DNA of 64,000 nucleotides from Anaerostipes hadrus ATCC 29173 = JCM 17467. GTDB taxonomy: Bacteria > Bacillota > Clostridia > Lachnospirales > Lachnospiraceae. Below, one piece after another: positions 32,978-41,863 of this stretch. The notes beneath the pieces are model-generated. The model had not been told where the DNA came from. It saw nothing but the letters and a program-made list of their open reading frames with translations, and searched no databases. The stretch is from contig NZ_AP028031.1 in assembly GCF_030296915.1 (NCBI RefSeq), positions 1,979,501-2,043,500 of the forward strand, written 5' to 3'. The position numbers and the translations under genes were made by a program. Each line of letters starts with the position of its first letter. Positions within the stretch are counted from its first letter, which is position 1.

Positions 32978-34057
32978 TTATCCCTGTAATACTTGTTTCA
33001 TTTCATCATCCGTCACGCTCATATCAATATATGCATCTCCGACAGATCTTAACAATACAAACTTGATCTTATCTCCGACCATCTTCTTATCGGATTTGGT
33101 TGTTTTTACAATATCATCCGCTGAAAGTTCACTGATATCTCCATTCATATCAAATGCTTCAAAAACACCTTTGATATCATCAACTTCTTCTTTACTGATA
33201 TTCCCTTTTATACAAGAAATCTCTGCTGCCAGACAGCACCCAGCTGCCACACACTCTCCATGAAGCCATGTAAAATCCTTTAATTTCTCGATCGCATGCC
33301 CTAAAGTATGTCCAAAGTTTAATAGCGCTCTCTCACCCTTTTCCTTTGGATCACGTTCTACCACACCACCTTTGATCAGACAGCTTTGATAGATCATTTC
33401 TTTCACTGCTTCATGCTCTCTTGCCTTGATCGCATCTATATTTTCTTTGATCCATTCATAATAATCGGCATCTTTGATCAATCCGTGTTTGATCACTTCT
33501 CCCATTCCAGAGAAATATTCTCTCTCTGGCAGCGATTTTAAGGTTGTTGTATTGATGTATACAAGCTTTGGCTGATGGAAAGCCCCAACCATGTTCTTAT
33601 ACTGTAAGAAATCAACACCAGTCTTTCCACCGATACTGCTGTCAACCTGAGATAGAAGTGTTGTTGGAACCTGTACAAAATCAATGCCTCGAAGATATGT
33701 TGCAGCAGCATATCCTGTCATATCCCCGACAACTCCTCCACCTAGAGCGATCAACAGATCCTGTCGGTCAAAATGATTGATGATCAGTTCTTCATATAAT
33801 GCTTCGATTGTCTTTAACTGCTTATGTTTTTCCCCGGCTTCAAAACTGAATGTAATCGTTTTGGAAGCCTTGGATGAGATCAGTTCACAAACTTCTTTTA
33901 AATAGATTGGTGCAACATTGCTTTCTGTCACAATGCAGACTTTTTTCTTCTCAATTTCAAGGAATTCCATCTGGTCCAGGAGGTCTGCAAAGGAATCTCT
34001 TAATACGATATCATATGCTTTCTTTCCTTCATTGCAGATTTCAATCTTATTGTTCAT
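32978..34057 (-). CDS. aroB: 3-dehydroquinate synthase
   Basis: 359 residues when started at the ATG of MNNKIEICNEGKKAYD; an upstream frame runs through the divIVA end and is unlikely. Second step of the shikimate path. NAD- and metal-binding blocks: GGGVVGDMTGYAAATYLRGI, VPTTLLSQVDSSIGGKTGVDF, KNMVGAFHQP, GMGEVIKHGLI, and ALLNFGHTLGHAIE. It overlaps the end of divIVA by 11 bp. In Bacillus this place between divIVA and lspA holds ileS, so aroB is an unusual insertion into the cluster. Confidence 0.95.
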   Translation of the reverse strand: MNNKIEICNEGKKAYDIVLRDSFADLLDQMEFLEIEKKKVCIVTESNVAPIYLKEVCELISSKASKTITFSFEAGEKHKQLKTIEALYEELIINHFDRQDLLIALGGGVVGDMTGYAAATYLRGIDFVQVPTTLLSQVDSSIGGKTGVDFLQYKNMVGAFHQPKLVYINTTTLKSLPEREYFSGMGEVIKHGLIKDADYYEWIKENIDAIKAREHEAVKEMIYQSCLIKGGVVERDPKEKGERALLNFGHTLGHAIEKLKDFTWLHGECVAAGCCLAAEISCIKGNISKEEVDDIKGVFEAFDMNGDISELSADDIVKTTKSDKKMVGDKIKFVLLRSVGDAYIDMSVTDDEMKQVLQG

Positions 34058-34637
34058 TTCCAAATTGTTTTTGCTGTTCATCTTCTTCATCTCCATCTGT
34101 CTGCTCACATCCTGCAATTTCGAATTCCATCTCATAAACGGGATTATCTAAAATATCCATCTGCCCATTGATAAACTGCTTCATTCTGGCTTTGTAGCTC
34201 TGATAATCACTTTCCAGTTTACGGATTAGCTTCTGATAATTCTCAATCGTCTTTTCATGCTGTTCTTTCTCTTCTTTAAAGTCTTCTTTCGCACTTGTTA
34301 AGATCTTCTCTGCCTGATCCTCTGCCTCTGATACCAACTGTTTTGCATTACGGGATGCTTCTGCTTCTAATGCCTGTGCTTTATTGTTTGCATTCTCAAT
34401 TGTCTCTTTGGATGTCTCTTCCGCAAGAACCAATGCTCTCTTTAAGGATTCTTCGATCGTGCGGTAATGGCTTAAGTTCTCTGTCAATGCAGATACTTTC
34501 TCTCGCAGTTCGTTGTTTTCTTTATAGACTTTCTCATAGTCTTTCGCTAATTCTTCTAAGAATTCATCAACTTCGACTGCTTTATATCCAAAGCCTCTTT
34601 TTAGTTCTTTTCCTAATACTTCAACTGGTGTAATCAT
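34047..34637 (-). CDS. divIVA: DivIVA-domain cell-division protein
   Basis: 196 residues from the ATG with AATAGGAGGATAT before it. The conserved start MITPVEVLGKELKRGFGYKAVEVDEFLEELAKDY matches the DivIVA lipid-binding domain; the rest is a coiled coil (about 45-155) and an acidic tail (DGDEEDEQQ). DivIVA marks curved membrane at poles and septa and recruits partners such as MinC/D through MinJ in some species. Here minCDE are 7 kb away on the same strand, so both pole-marking and oscillating Min systems may be present. Confidence 0.93.
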   Translation of the reverse strand: MITPVEVLGKELKRGFGYKAVEVDEFLEELAKDYEKVYKENNELREKVSALTENLSHYRTIEESLKRALVLAEETSKETIENANNKAQALEAEASRNAKQLVSEAEDQAEKILTSAKEDFKEEKEQHEKTIENYQKLIRKLESDYQSYKARMKQFINGQMDILDNPVYEMEFEIAGCEQTDGDEEDEQQKQFGNEQ

Positions 34638-34645
34638 ATATCCTC

Positions 34646-35401
34646 CTATTGAAAGATCGCCAACGTAATAAACTGACGGCCTTTTTTTGATGTTTTTCCT
34701 AAATCTTCCACCAGAAACTTCCCATATCCGCGCACGGATATGATATCGCCCTGTTTGATCTTTTGTCCACCTGATAAACACATCTTTCCATTATGAAATA
34801 CTTTCTGGCTCTTTAGCAGCTTCTCACTGATATTCCTGGATAAAGAAAAAGCCTGTGAAACCAGAACATCCAGCCTCATGGACGCAACAAATCCTTCTTT
34901 TTTCTTGTATTTTTGGACATATCCGGTCTCTTCCCATGAAACTTCTTCCACAAAAACTCGTGTATGTCTTACCTGATCAAGCTGTTCTTTGATCACACCT
35001 ATGATATGTTCCATACAGAAAATATAGGCATATCTCCCATCGATCAGGATATCACCGATCAAATGTCTCTCGATCCCAAGGTTCATCAATGCTCCAAGAT
35101 AATCTCTGTGGCTTAATTCTTCTGCGAATTTATCAAAAACAGGTGAGATCCTGGCACAAACCACTGGAACCTCACCCTGATAACCAAATAATTCTTCTGA
35201 GCCAAACATCACCACTGCCCTTGTAAAATACTTATGCCCTCCAACAAGTATTGGATGTGCATAAGCAAGTTCTTGCTTCATATCCTGATAGATACTCTGT
35301 TCATATTCATTCAGAAAGTGTGTATATGTATAGATATTCTGATTATATGCTTTCTCACATAATTCCATCAGACGTTTCTTTAATAACTCTTCTTCCTTCA
35401 T
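34646..35401 (-). CDS. ylmH: YlmH family RNA-binding protein (S4 domain)
   Basis: 251 residues. N-terminal domain with HFLNEYEQSIYQDMKQEL and FGSEELFGYQGEVPVVCARIS, followed by a YlmH middle part (RDYLGALMNLGIERHLIGDI) and a C-terminal S4 domain (DVLVSQAFSLSRNISEKLLK, GGQKIKQGDIISVRGYGKF). Proposed ribosome-associated quality-control factor in Firmicutes. It sits between sepF and divIVA, its normal place; ylmG, usually between sepF and ylmH, is missing. Confidence 0.9.
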   Translation of the reverse strand: MKEEELLKKRLMELCEKAYNQNIYTYTHFLNEYEQSIYQDMKQELAYAHPILVGGHKYFTRAVVMFGSEELFGYQGEVPVVCARISPVFDKFAEELSHRDYLGALMNLGIERHLIGDILIDGRYAYIFCMEHIIGVIKEQLDQVRHTRVFVEEVSWEETGYVQKYKKKEGFVASMRLDVLVSQAFSLSRNISEKLLKSQKVFHNGKMCLSGGQKIKQGDIISVRGYGKFLVEDLGKTSKKGRQFITLAIFQ

Positions 35402-35407
35402 GACCTT

Positions 35408-35968
35408 TTATTTTAACTGTGGTGAGATCGTATTCTCATTCATGATCTCGCTTTTTAAATCTCCACTGACTTCAATACTGTCTGGTGCTGCAATAAAAAT
35501 ATTGTTTGATACTGCCTGTAAGGATCCATTGATCGCATAAGTTGCTCCGCCCACAAAATCAATACTTCTCTGTGCAACTGTAAGTTCCACACCTTCCAGA
35601 TTGATCACAACTGTTCTTCCTTCTTTTAAAAGATCAGCTGCCGTCTGTGCTTCTGCAAAATCCTGTGGCTTTATTACATAAACTTCCACGCCTCTTCCAT
35701 TCATAGATACGACCTTGCTTCCTGTACTTGTAAATCTTCGTTTCTTTGCTTCTCTGCTTGCTGTAATTGTATTATCAAACGGCTGACTTATCTTGCTGTT
35801 ACTGCTTTCTTCTTCTACTTCAGGCTCTTTCTTCTTAAAGAAGGAGAAAGTACTTCTTGGTTCTTCCTCTTCTTCCTCATCGTCTTCGTACTCTTCATAT
35901 TCTTCATCGTACTCTTCATCGTCTGATAGTTTCATAAAGTTCAGCAGTTTGTCAACTGTACCTTTCAT
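35408..35968 (-). CDS. sepF: Cell division protein SepF
   Basis: 186 residues from the ATG after AGTGGAGGAAGATCT. A short N-terminal helix (MKGTVDKLLNFMKL, membrane-binding) is followed by a very acidic stretch (Asp/Glu/Tyr-rich, residues 14-42) and a C-terminal SepF domain: VYVIKPQDFAEAQTAADLLK, RTVVINLEGVELTVAQRSID and VGGATYAINGSLQAVSNNIF. SepF rings anchor FtsZ to the membrane. The acidic linker is longer than usual. yggS is upstream, ylmH downstream. Confidence 0.95.
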   Translation of the reverse strand: MKGTVDKLLNFMKLSDDEEYDEEYEEYEDDEEEEEEPRSTFSFFKKKEPEVEEESSNSKISQPFDNTITASREAKKRRFTSTGSKVVSMNGRGVEVYVIKPQDFAEAQTAADLLKEGRTVVINLEGVELTVAQRSIDFVGGATYAINGSLQAVSNNIFIAAPDSIEVSGDLKSEIMNENTISPQLK

Positions 35969-35981
35969 AGATCTTCCTCCA

Positions 35982-36677
35982 CTAAATATTATAGTTTCTC
36001 TCTCCAAAGATTGCCGTTCCAACTCTTACCATTGTCGCACCTTCTTCTACTGCGATCTCATAATCATTGGTCATTCCCATGGAAAGTATACTCATATCTA
36101 CATTATCGAAGTTTTTGTTGTTGATGTCAACAGATAATTGCTTCATCGCACGGAAATACTTACGATTGTCTTCTGGATCGTCAACAAATGGTGCAATCTG
36201 CATTAACCCTTTGATCTTTACATGTTCTAAGGCAGAAATCTCTTTCACCACATCAAAAACATCTTCTGGATTCAATCCAAATTTGGTATCTTCGTGTGCA
36301 AAATTCACCTGGATCAGAATTGGAACTTCTTTGACATCATGCTTTGCAGCTTCTTTGTCGATCGCCTGTGCAAGTTTTATGGAATCTACAGAATGGATCA
36401 ATGCTACTTTATCCACGATATATTTAATTTTATTGGTCTGAAGATGTCCGATCAGATGCCATCTTACCGGCCAACTGATATTTGCATACTTATCTCTGAT
36501 CTCCTGTACCTTATTCTCTCCAAAATCAAGTACTTTTTCTTTTCTTAATTCTTCTACCATTTCTAATGGTTTGGTCTTGCTGACTGCGATCACTGTCACT
36601 TCTCGTGGATCACGTCCTACACGTTTACAAGCTTCTTCTACATGTTTCTTTACTTCATTATAGCGTTCGATCAACAT
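35982..36677 (-). CDS. YggS family pyridoxal-phosphate homeostasis protein
   Basis: 231 residues from an ATG after AGAAGGAATTGGAT. Single TIM-barrel domain that carries PLP: VTVIAVSKTKPLEMVEEL (the PLP lysine is in AVSKTK), FGENKVQEIRDK, WHLIGHLQTNKIKYI, LIQVNFAHEDTKFGL and LSMGMTNDYEIAVEEGATMVRVG. Keeps free PLP balanced. In Bacillus it is ylmE, directly before sepF, as here. Confidence 0.93.
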   Translation of the reverse strand: MLIERYNEVKKHVEEACKRVGRDPREVTVIAVSKTKPLEMVEELRKEKVLDFGENKVQEIRDKYANISWPVRWHLIGHLQTNKIKYIVDKVALIHSVDSIKLAQAIDKEAAKHDVKEVPILIQVNFAHEDTKFGLNPEDVFDVVKEISALEHVKIKGLMQIAPFVDDPEDNRKYFRAMKQLSVDINNKNFDNVDMSILSMGMTNDYEIAVEEGATMVRVGTAIFGERNYNI

Positions 36678-36719
36678 ATCCAATTCCTTCTTTCTGTAAT
36701 TCTTATAAATTTATATGCC

Positions 36720-38099
36720 TTAATATATGATCTGGTTTTCCTTGATCGTTGTTCCATCAAGAACAATGAAATCATACCGACTAACTCCCTGATTGGTATC
36801 ATTTGCAATGATCGAATAATCATCTTTCTCGATCAGAATATCGATTGGACGGAAATCCGCATATCCCTGATTTGTACAATAAACTCCTTTTAATGTCTTC
36901 ATTTTCTCAATCAAAAATGTATCTTTGGAATCCATTGCCTGAAGCACTACGTTCTCTCCAACTTCTTCTGGATCAAGATAACAGTAATCCTTCGTTCTTC
37001 CATAGATCGTAAAGCTCTTTTGTTCCACCGTCACATCGCCTTTGTTGCTTGTATCACGTACGGTAAACTGTTCTTTCGCACTGTTATCTCCTTTTGTAAG
37101 GTATTTTACTGGAACCTGGTAGAATTTCTTCTTTACAATGGATGTGTTTGGAATCTTTAATCCCTTGTAGGAATCAAGCGTCACATCGATTTCTAAGTAG
37201 CGCTCATTGATATAACGTACCGCGTAATCATTAAACTTAAGATATCCAAAATACGAACTTCCCTTTTTGGCGACTTCCACCGTTGCTGTGGCTGTTGTCT
37301 GATCTTGCAGGAAACGAACCGACACTTCACTTTTATCCTTCAACATCCGATACTGATCTGCTTCTAGTGGAATTACGATCTGCCATTTTTCGCTTTTGTT
37401 GATCCTAGCTACAACTTTGCCTTTCTTTACTTTATCGGACGTATTATACCTCTGAACACGATACTGACTTTGGTCAAAATCCTTGCTTGTGATATCTTTT
37501 GCGCTCTTACCGTCAAAGTCATCAGAATAAAATTGTGTTACCCCACTGCTTGTACTTTTCTGTGTCTCAAAACTTGTATCCCCAAGCTTTTGTTTGACTG
37601 CTTCTATAACTGTTTTCATAGAATCTTCACTTAAGTTGAGGATTGCATTCTTGAGATCATATTTCAGATCATAAACCGTGCTGAACTTATTATCACTATA
37701 TACAGACTGATAATCTGTGATCTTATGCTGAATCTCTTCATCATCGATCACTTTTTTATTTTTCTCAAGCTGCTGCACCTGACTTACAAATGCATCCTGA
37801 ACCTTCTGATCTTTGTCAACCGTAAAGACCGTTCCTGATTTCTTGATCCGTTTTCCTTCTTCTACATAATAGGTAATATAACCGCTTTGTGAAGCCTTTA
37901 GAAGTTCTTCATCACGGATCGCAATTCCTGTAAACGATAAGGTATTGGTGATCTTATCTTCCGTCACCTTGTAGACAGTCAGCTTTTTCTTGCCTAGAAA
38001 CAGGATGACATTAATCAGGATGTAGACCAATATGACTACAAAAATGATCATTCCAATATTCCAATGTATTTTTGTTGTTCGTCTTCGTTTTGCTGCCAT
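36720..38099 (-). CDS. HlyD-like membrane-anchored protein of the sepF cluster
   Basis: 459 residues. One N-terminal helix (GMIIFVVILVYILINVILFL), then an extracytoplasmic domain that begins SFTGIAIRDEELLKASQSGYI (biotinyl/lipoyl-like HlyD hairpin), a coiled-coil region about 90-170 and later VVARINKSEKWQIVIPLEADQ with beta-rich DYCYLDPEEV... at the end. It reads like the adaptor subunits of efflux systems, but no ABC or RND partner gene is present. Its position directly before yggS and sepF suggests a cell-envelope or division role instead; this is inferred. Confidence 0.65.
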   Translation of the reverse strand: MAAKRRRTTKIHWNIGMIIFVVILVYILINVILFLGKKKLTVYKVTEDKITNTLSFTGIAIRDEELLKASQSGYITYYVEEGKRIKKSGTVFTVDKDQKVQDAFVSQVQQLEKNKKVIDDEEIQHKITDYQSVYSDNKFSTVYDLKYDLKNAILNLSEDSMKTVIEAVKQKLGDTSFETQKSTSSGVTQFYSDDFDGKSAKDITSKDFDQSQYRVQRYNTSDKVKKGKVVARINKSEKWQIVIPLEADQYRMLKDKSEVSVRFLQDQTTATATVEVAKKGSSYFGYLKFNDYAVRYINERYLEIDVTLDSYKGLKIPNTSIVKKKFYQVPVKYLTKGDNSAKEQFTVRDTSNKGDVTVEQKSFTIYGRTKDYCYLDPEEVGENVVLQAMDSKDTFLIEKMKTLKGVYCTNQGYADFRPIDILIEKDDYSIIANDTNQGVSRYDFIVLDGTTIKENQIIY

Positions 38100-38102
38100 C
38101 TC

Positions 38103-39044
38103 TTAAATCTCCCATCGCCTGAGCGCTGCTCCATTTAAATAGTCAAATTTACATCCTTGCATATAGTCATTTGTTTCCATGATCTCGTCAAATCGATCTT
38201 TTAATTTCCACCAACTGATGCCCCAGTTAGAAAATGATGCATCTTCCTTGGGCACTCTGCTGAATAGACGCTCGATCACCATATCTTTTCGTACATAACA
38301 GATAAAGTTTACCAGTCTGTCCAGATATTCTTCTGGATCACAAAGAGTTATTTTTCCTTCTTTATACTCCTCATACATTTTTGATCCTTTAGGAATATAA
38401 AGAGAATGTAATTTTACGATCTGCACTGGAAGTGCAGAAAGAATCTTTGCTGTCTCGATCACATCCGTCATGTCATCTCCTGGCAGATTCAAAATAATAT
38501 GAGTGCAGATTTCAAATCCATATGGTGCTGTCATTAACACAGCATCTAGATATTCTGCTAGTGTATGTCCTCGATCGATCTTGTTTAAAGTCTTATAATT
38601 GACTGTCTGAAGTCCATATTCCATAGAGATCTTCACCTGATATTCTTCAGAAATCTTCTTTAAACAGTCTAAATATTCCTTCGTAATACAGTCAGGTCTT
38701 GTGGATACCGAAATTCCTACAATATCTTCCGTCTGTGCTGCTTCTACCAGATACTTTTCAAACTTGTCAACCGGCAGGAATGTGTTCGTATAATTCTGAA
38801 AATATGCGATAAATTTCTTTGCTTTATAGCGTTTTGTGATCTTTCCTTTTGTCGCATTCAGCTGTTCACTTACAGATACCTCACTGTTCATAGCTTCAAA
38901 GCCGGTTCCCACACCTCCACAGAAAGTGCACCCATCTCCATCCATACGGTTTGGACAAGTCACCGGAAGATTAACTGGTAATTTATATACTTTTTCTCCA
39001 TATAATTCCTTTAAATGTGTGCTGTAAGCTTTGTATCGTTCCAT
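38103..39044 (-). CDS. Radical SAM protein, TIGR01212/YtqA family
   Basis: 313 residues. The iron-sulfur cysteines are in TCPNRMDGDGCTFCGG (C-x8-C-x2-C, about residues 29-42). Other family blocks: YFQNYTNTFLPVDKFEKYL, GISVSTRPDCITKEYLDCLK, SMEYGLQTVNYKTLNKIDRG and THIILNLPGDDMTDVIET. Radical SAM proteins of this group act on nucleic acid or protein; the substrate is not established. It lies 1 bp from the D,D-carboxypeptidase gene and 3 bp from the HlyD-like gene. Confidence 0.9.
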   Translation of the reverse strand: MERYKAYSTHLKELYGEKVYKLPVNLPVTCPNRMDGDGCTFCGGVGTGFEAMNSEVSVSEQLNATKGKITKRYKAKKFIAYFQNYTNTFLPVDKFEKYLVEAAQTEDIVGISVSTRPDCITKEYLDCLKKISEEYQVKISMEYGLQTVNYKTLNKIDRGHTLAEYLDAVLMTAPYGFEICTHIILNLPGDDMTDVIETAKILSALPVQIVKLHSLYIPKGSKMYEEYKEGKITLCDPEEYLDRLVNFICYVRKDMVIERLFSRVPKEDASFSNWGISWWKLKDRFDEIMETNDYMQGCKFDYLNGAALRRWEI

Positions 39045-39045
39045 C

Positions 39046-40014
39046 TTAGTTTTCCTTTGATAATATATCTGTCATTGTATGGTAAAGAGCTGATTTTGTA
39101 ACGCCTTTTAACACCACGGAAATGAATTCCTCACCGTCTTTATTCTTTGTAAGAAGAATCAGACAAGAACCCGCCTGTGTTGTTGTACCAGTCTTGCCTC
39201 CAATCATATATACCTGGCTTGGAAGTGTGTATGTTCCGGCAATATACTGGTTTGTGGAAGCCATATCATAAATCTTTTGTTCTCCCTTGGAACCAAGATA
39301 TTCAATCCTACTGCTTGATCTTCCTGCAATATTAAAGAATTCATTATGTTTAGCTACTTCTTTAAAGATCAGATAAAGATCATACGCTGTAGAATAATGA
39401 TCACTTAAATGAAGTCCATTCGGATTTGCAAAATGTGTATTGGTTGCTCCAAGTTCTTTGGCTCTCTTATTCATCATTTTTACAAAATTTGCTTCACTTC
39501 CAGCCACTGCCTCTCCAAGTGCAACGGCTGCATCATTGGCTGACATAATGATCAATGCATTTAACAATGCTTCCACTGTGATCTTATCCCCTTTCTTTAG
39601 GTGGATTGCCACAGCTGCTCCATCAGGGAATGTAATGTCATGTTTGATCGTTACAACCTGACTTAAATTTAAATTCTCCAAAGTCAGCAATGCTGTCATA
39701 ATCTTTGTTGTACTTGCCGGGTAAGCCTGGTCAAAAACCTTCTGACTAACGATCACTTTATTCTTTGTATTATTAACCAACAGAACTTCCTTGGCTTCTG
39801 GATAGTCGTTATTATCCGCCTTTTCTTTGGATACAACCGCTACCTTAGAACCTCTGGATTCCCAACGGTCACTCAATGCATCTTCTTTTAATGCCGTTTC
39901 ATTCTTCTGATAATGTTCATCATATGATATAAATCCACCTGTCTTCGCCGATGTCTGGCAGCCAGATAATGTGATCATCATGACGGACATACAAATACAA
40001 ATTAATTTTTTCAT
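39046..40014 (-). CDS. D-alanyl-D-alanine carboxypeptidase lipoprotein (S11 family)
   Basis: 322 residues. Trims the terminal D-Ala from peptidoglycan stem peptides outside the cell. The signal peptide ends in a lipobox (MMITLSGC), so it is membrane-bound through lipid. The active-site motifs are S-x-x-K in PASTTKIMTALL, S-x-N in MSANDAAVALGEAV and K-T-G in IGGKTGTTTQAGSC. No C-terminal PBP5-like membrane anchor is seen. It lies in the rod-shape and division cluster. Confidence 0.95.
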   Translation of the reverse strand: MKKLICICMSVMMITLSGCQTSAKTGGFISYDEHYQKNETALKEDALSDRWESRGSKVAVVSKEKADNNDYPEAKEVLLVNNTKNKVIVSQKVFDQAYPASTTKIMTALLTLENLNLSQVVTIKHDITFPDGAAVAIHLKKGDKITVEALLNALIIMSANDAAVALGEAVAGSEANFVKMMNKRAKELGATNTHFANPNGLHLSDHYSTAYDLYLIFKEVAKHNEFFNIAGRSSSRIEYLGSKGEQKIYDMASTNQYIAGTYTLPSQVYMIGGKTGTTTQAGSCLILLTKNKDGEEFISVVLKGVTKSALYHTMTDILSKEN

Positions 40015-40052
40015 TTTATGCTTTCTGTAAAAAAAGACCGTCGTGTGACAGT

Positions 40053-40445
40053 CTATTTATACATATTCCTCCAATCTAAATCTCCTCGGTCCAGTGCCAG
40101 GATCAATACTTCTGCCGTTGGCAGATTCGTAGCACACGGAATATTATACTGATCACAGAGATTTAAAACATTATAAAAATCTGGTGTTCTCTTCTTATTT
40201 GCCGGGTCCTGTAAAAAGATCAAGAGGTCTATTTCATTATTGGAGATCTTAGATCCCATTTGCTGCATACCGCCAAAATGGCCGGCAAGAAGTTTGTGGA
40301 TCTTTAAGTTTGCAACATCTTCAATCATCTGTCCAGTCGTACTTGTAGCATATAATTTATGTTTTTTTAAAATATCCTGATACGCGATACATAAATTCTG
40401 CATCAGGTTCTTTTTGCCATCATGGGCAACTAATCCTACATTCAT
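40053..40445 (-). CDS. mgsA: Methylglyoxal synthase
   Basis: 130 residues. Converts dihydroxyacetone phosphate to methylglyoxal, a bypass when sugar phosphates build up. Family blocks: MNVGLVAHDGKKNLMQNLC, ATSTTGQMI, LLAGHFGGMQQMGSKISNNE and the catalytic Asp in DLLIFLQDP. The gene sits between rodA and the carboxypeptidase, on the same strand with 12-38 bp spacing, a gene order seen in other Clostridia. Confidence 0.95.
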   Translation of the reverse strand: MNVGLVAHDGKKNLMQNLCIAYQDILKKHKLYATSTTGQMIEDVANLKIHKLLAGHFGGMQQMGSKISNNEIDLLIFLQDPANKKRTPDFYNVLNLCDQYNIPCATNLPTAEVLILALDRGDLDWRNMYK

Positions 40446-40457
40446 AGATAGAACCTC

Positions 40458-41573
40458 CTAGTGTCTTTTTCTTTGTAAATATATATTAAGTACCATTCCT
40501 ATCGCGATTGACGCCGACATTAAGGAACTTAATCCATAACTGATAAATGGCAGGGGCTGTCCGGTGTTCGGCATGGTTCCTGTAGCAACTGCAATGTTGA
40601 TAAAAGACTGAAATCCCATATAACACGCAACTCCTACAGCCACATAAGTTCCGATCAGATTCCCTGATTTCTTCGCCACATTCATGCACTGATATACAAG
40701 GCATGCAAAAACAATGATCAATACCACACATCCAACAAACCCAAATTCTTCTCCGATCACAGAGAAAATAAAGTCTGTCTGATTTTCTGATACCAAATTT
40801 ACATCACTTGCAGATACATTTGAGATCGTATTACTTCCAAATCCCTTGCCAAATAATCCGCCAGAACCGATCGCCATGATCGAATTGCTTGTCTGTAAAG
40901 CAGTGGAATCTGCGTAATTCTCTGGATGTAAAAAGGACATGATCCTTGCTACCTGATGTGGCTCTAACAACACCTGTCCTGGTGTCTGGACATACCACAA
41001 AAAGATTGCTAAAAGTGGTACGCCTACAATCAATACCTGAACGATCAATCTGGAGGATAATCCTGCCATAAAGATCATTCCAAGAATAATAAAACAAATA
41101 TCGAGTGTAGAAGAAAGACTTGGCTGTTTCAAGATCAAAAGCAGCGGAATCCCACAGATTACAGCAAGTTTTCCTAATACCTTCGGTTCATTCAGATCAT
41201 CCTGATGCTTCGCAAGAAATGCTGCAACAACAATGATCATGATCACTTTACTAAGTTCTGATGGCTGGAAAGTTCCCAATGGACCTAATGAAAACCATCG
41301 TTTGGCACCATTGACATCTTTTCCAAATAATTTAACGCCGATCAACATGATCACATTCAAAATATACAATATTTCTGCATTTCTTGTAAAGACCTGATAA
41401 TCGATCAGTGATACGACCACAATGATTCCAAGTCCCATAATGATCCCCAATGCCTGCTTTGGCACATAGGATGCTTTGGCACTGTGAATAAACAAAAGGC
41501 TCATCGCCATCAGTACAAGTACGTTAAAAACAAGTTTGAAATTGTAATTCTGCAGTCGATAATTTCGCAACAT
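40458..41573 (-). CDS. rodA: SEDS glycosyltransferase RodA
   Basis: 371 residues, about ten transmembrane helices. Polymerises lipid II into glycan during rod elongation together with PBP2. Conserved SEDS motifs: GAKRWFSLGPLGTFQPSELSK (with the catalytic-side Glu), a periplasmic loop HPENYADSTALQTSNSIMAI, GSGGLFGKGFGSNTISNVSA and TGQPLPFISYGLSSLMSASI. It is RodA rather than FtsW by its place next to minE and near mreBCD and PBP2. Confidence 0.95.
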   Translation of the reverse strand: MLRNYRLQNYNFKLVFNVLVLMAMSLLFIHSAKASYVPKQALGIIMGLGIIVVVSLIDYQVFTRNAEILYILNVIMLIGVKLFGKDVNGAKRWFSLGPLGTFQPSELSKVIMIIVVAAFLAKHQDDLNEPKVLGKLAVICGIPLLLILKQPSLSSTLDICFIILGMIFMAGLSSRLIVQVLIVGVPLLAIFLWYVQTPGQVLLEPHQVARIMSFLHPENYADSTALQTSNSIMAIGSGGLFGKGFGSNTISNVSASDVNLVSENQTDFIFSVIGEEFGFVGCVVLIIVFACLVYQCMNVAKKSGNLIGTYVAVGVACYMGFQSFINIAVATGTMPNTGQPLPFISYGLSSLMSASIAIGMVLNIYLQRKRH

Positions 41574-41588
41574 AGTATCTCTCCAATG

Positions 41589-41849
41589 TTATTTTCTAAG
41601 CTCACGGATCGGAATATTTGCATATAATGCAGGTCCTTCGGATTCTTCGCTACTTTGTGTGATCTGAATATCAAGTCCCTCTGGATCGATCTCCATATAT
41701 TTGGAGATTACTTGAATGATGTCGTTTTTGATCAGTTCCATTGTCTCAGGAGAACAATTTGAGCGGTCAGATACCAATAATAGTTTTAATCGGTCTTTTG
41801 CCACTTCTCCTGAACTTTTTTTCTTAAAAAAATTATCAAAAAAACCCAT
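41589..41849 (-). CDS. minE: Cell division topological specificity factor MinE
   Basis: 86 residues. Stimulates the MinD ATPase and drives Min oscillation. The membrane-targeting and MinD-contact segments are present: MGFFDNFFKKKSSGEVAKDRLKLLL begins the chain, then LIKNDIIQVISKYMEIDPEGL and LDIQITQSSE. It follows minD by 14 bp. Confidence 0.95.
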   Translation of the reverse strand: MGFFDNFFKKKSSGEVAKDRLKLLLVSDRSNCSPETMELIKNDIIQVISKYMEIDPEGLDIQITQSSEESEGPALYANIPIRELRK

Positions 41850-41863
41850 CGTTTCTCTCCCCT

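Noticed and set aside
32978..34135. Long start for aroB (MRWNSKLQDVS...)
   Set aside because: The extra 26 residues read through the divIVA 3' end in another frame; AroB homologues begin near the chosen ATG.
34047..34781. Long start for divIVA (MFIRWTKDQ...)
   Set aside because: The extra 48 residues overlap the end of ylmH; the DivIVA domain begins at MITPVEVLGKELK with an ideal AGGAGG site.
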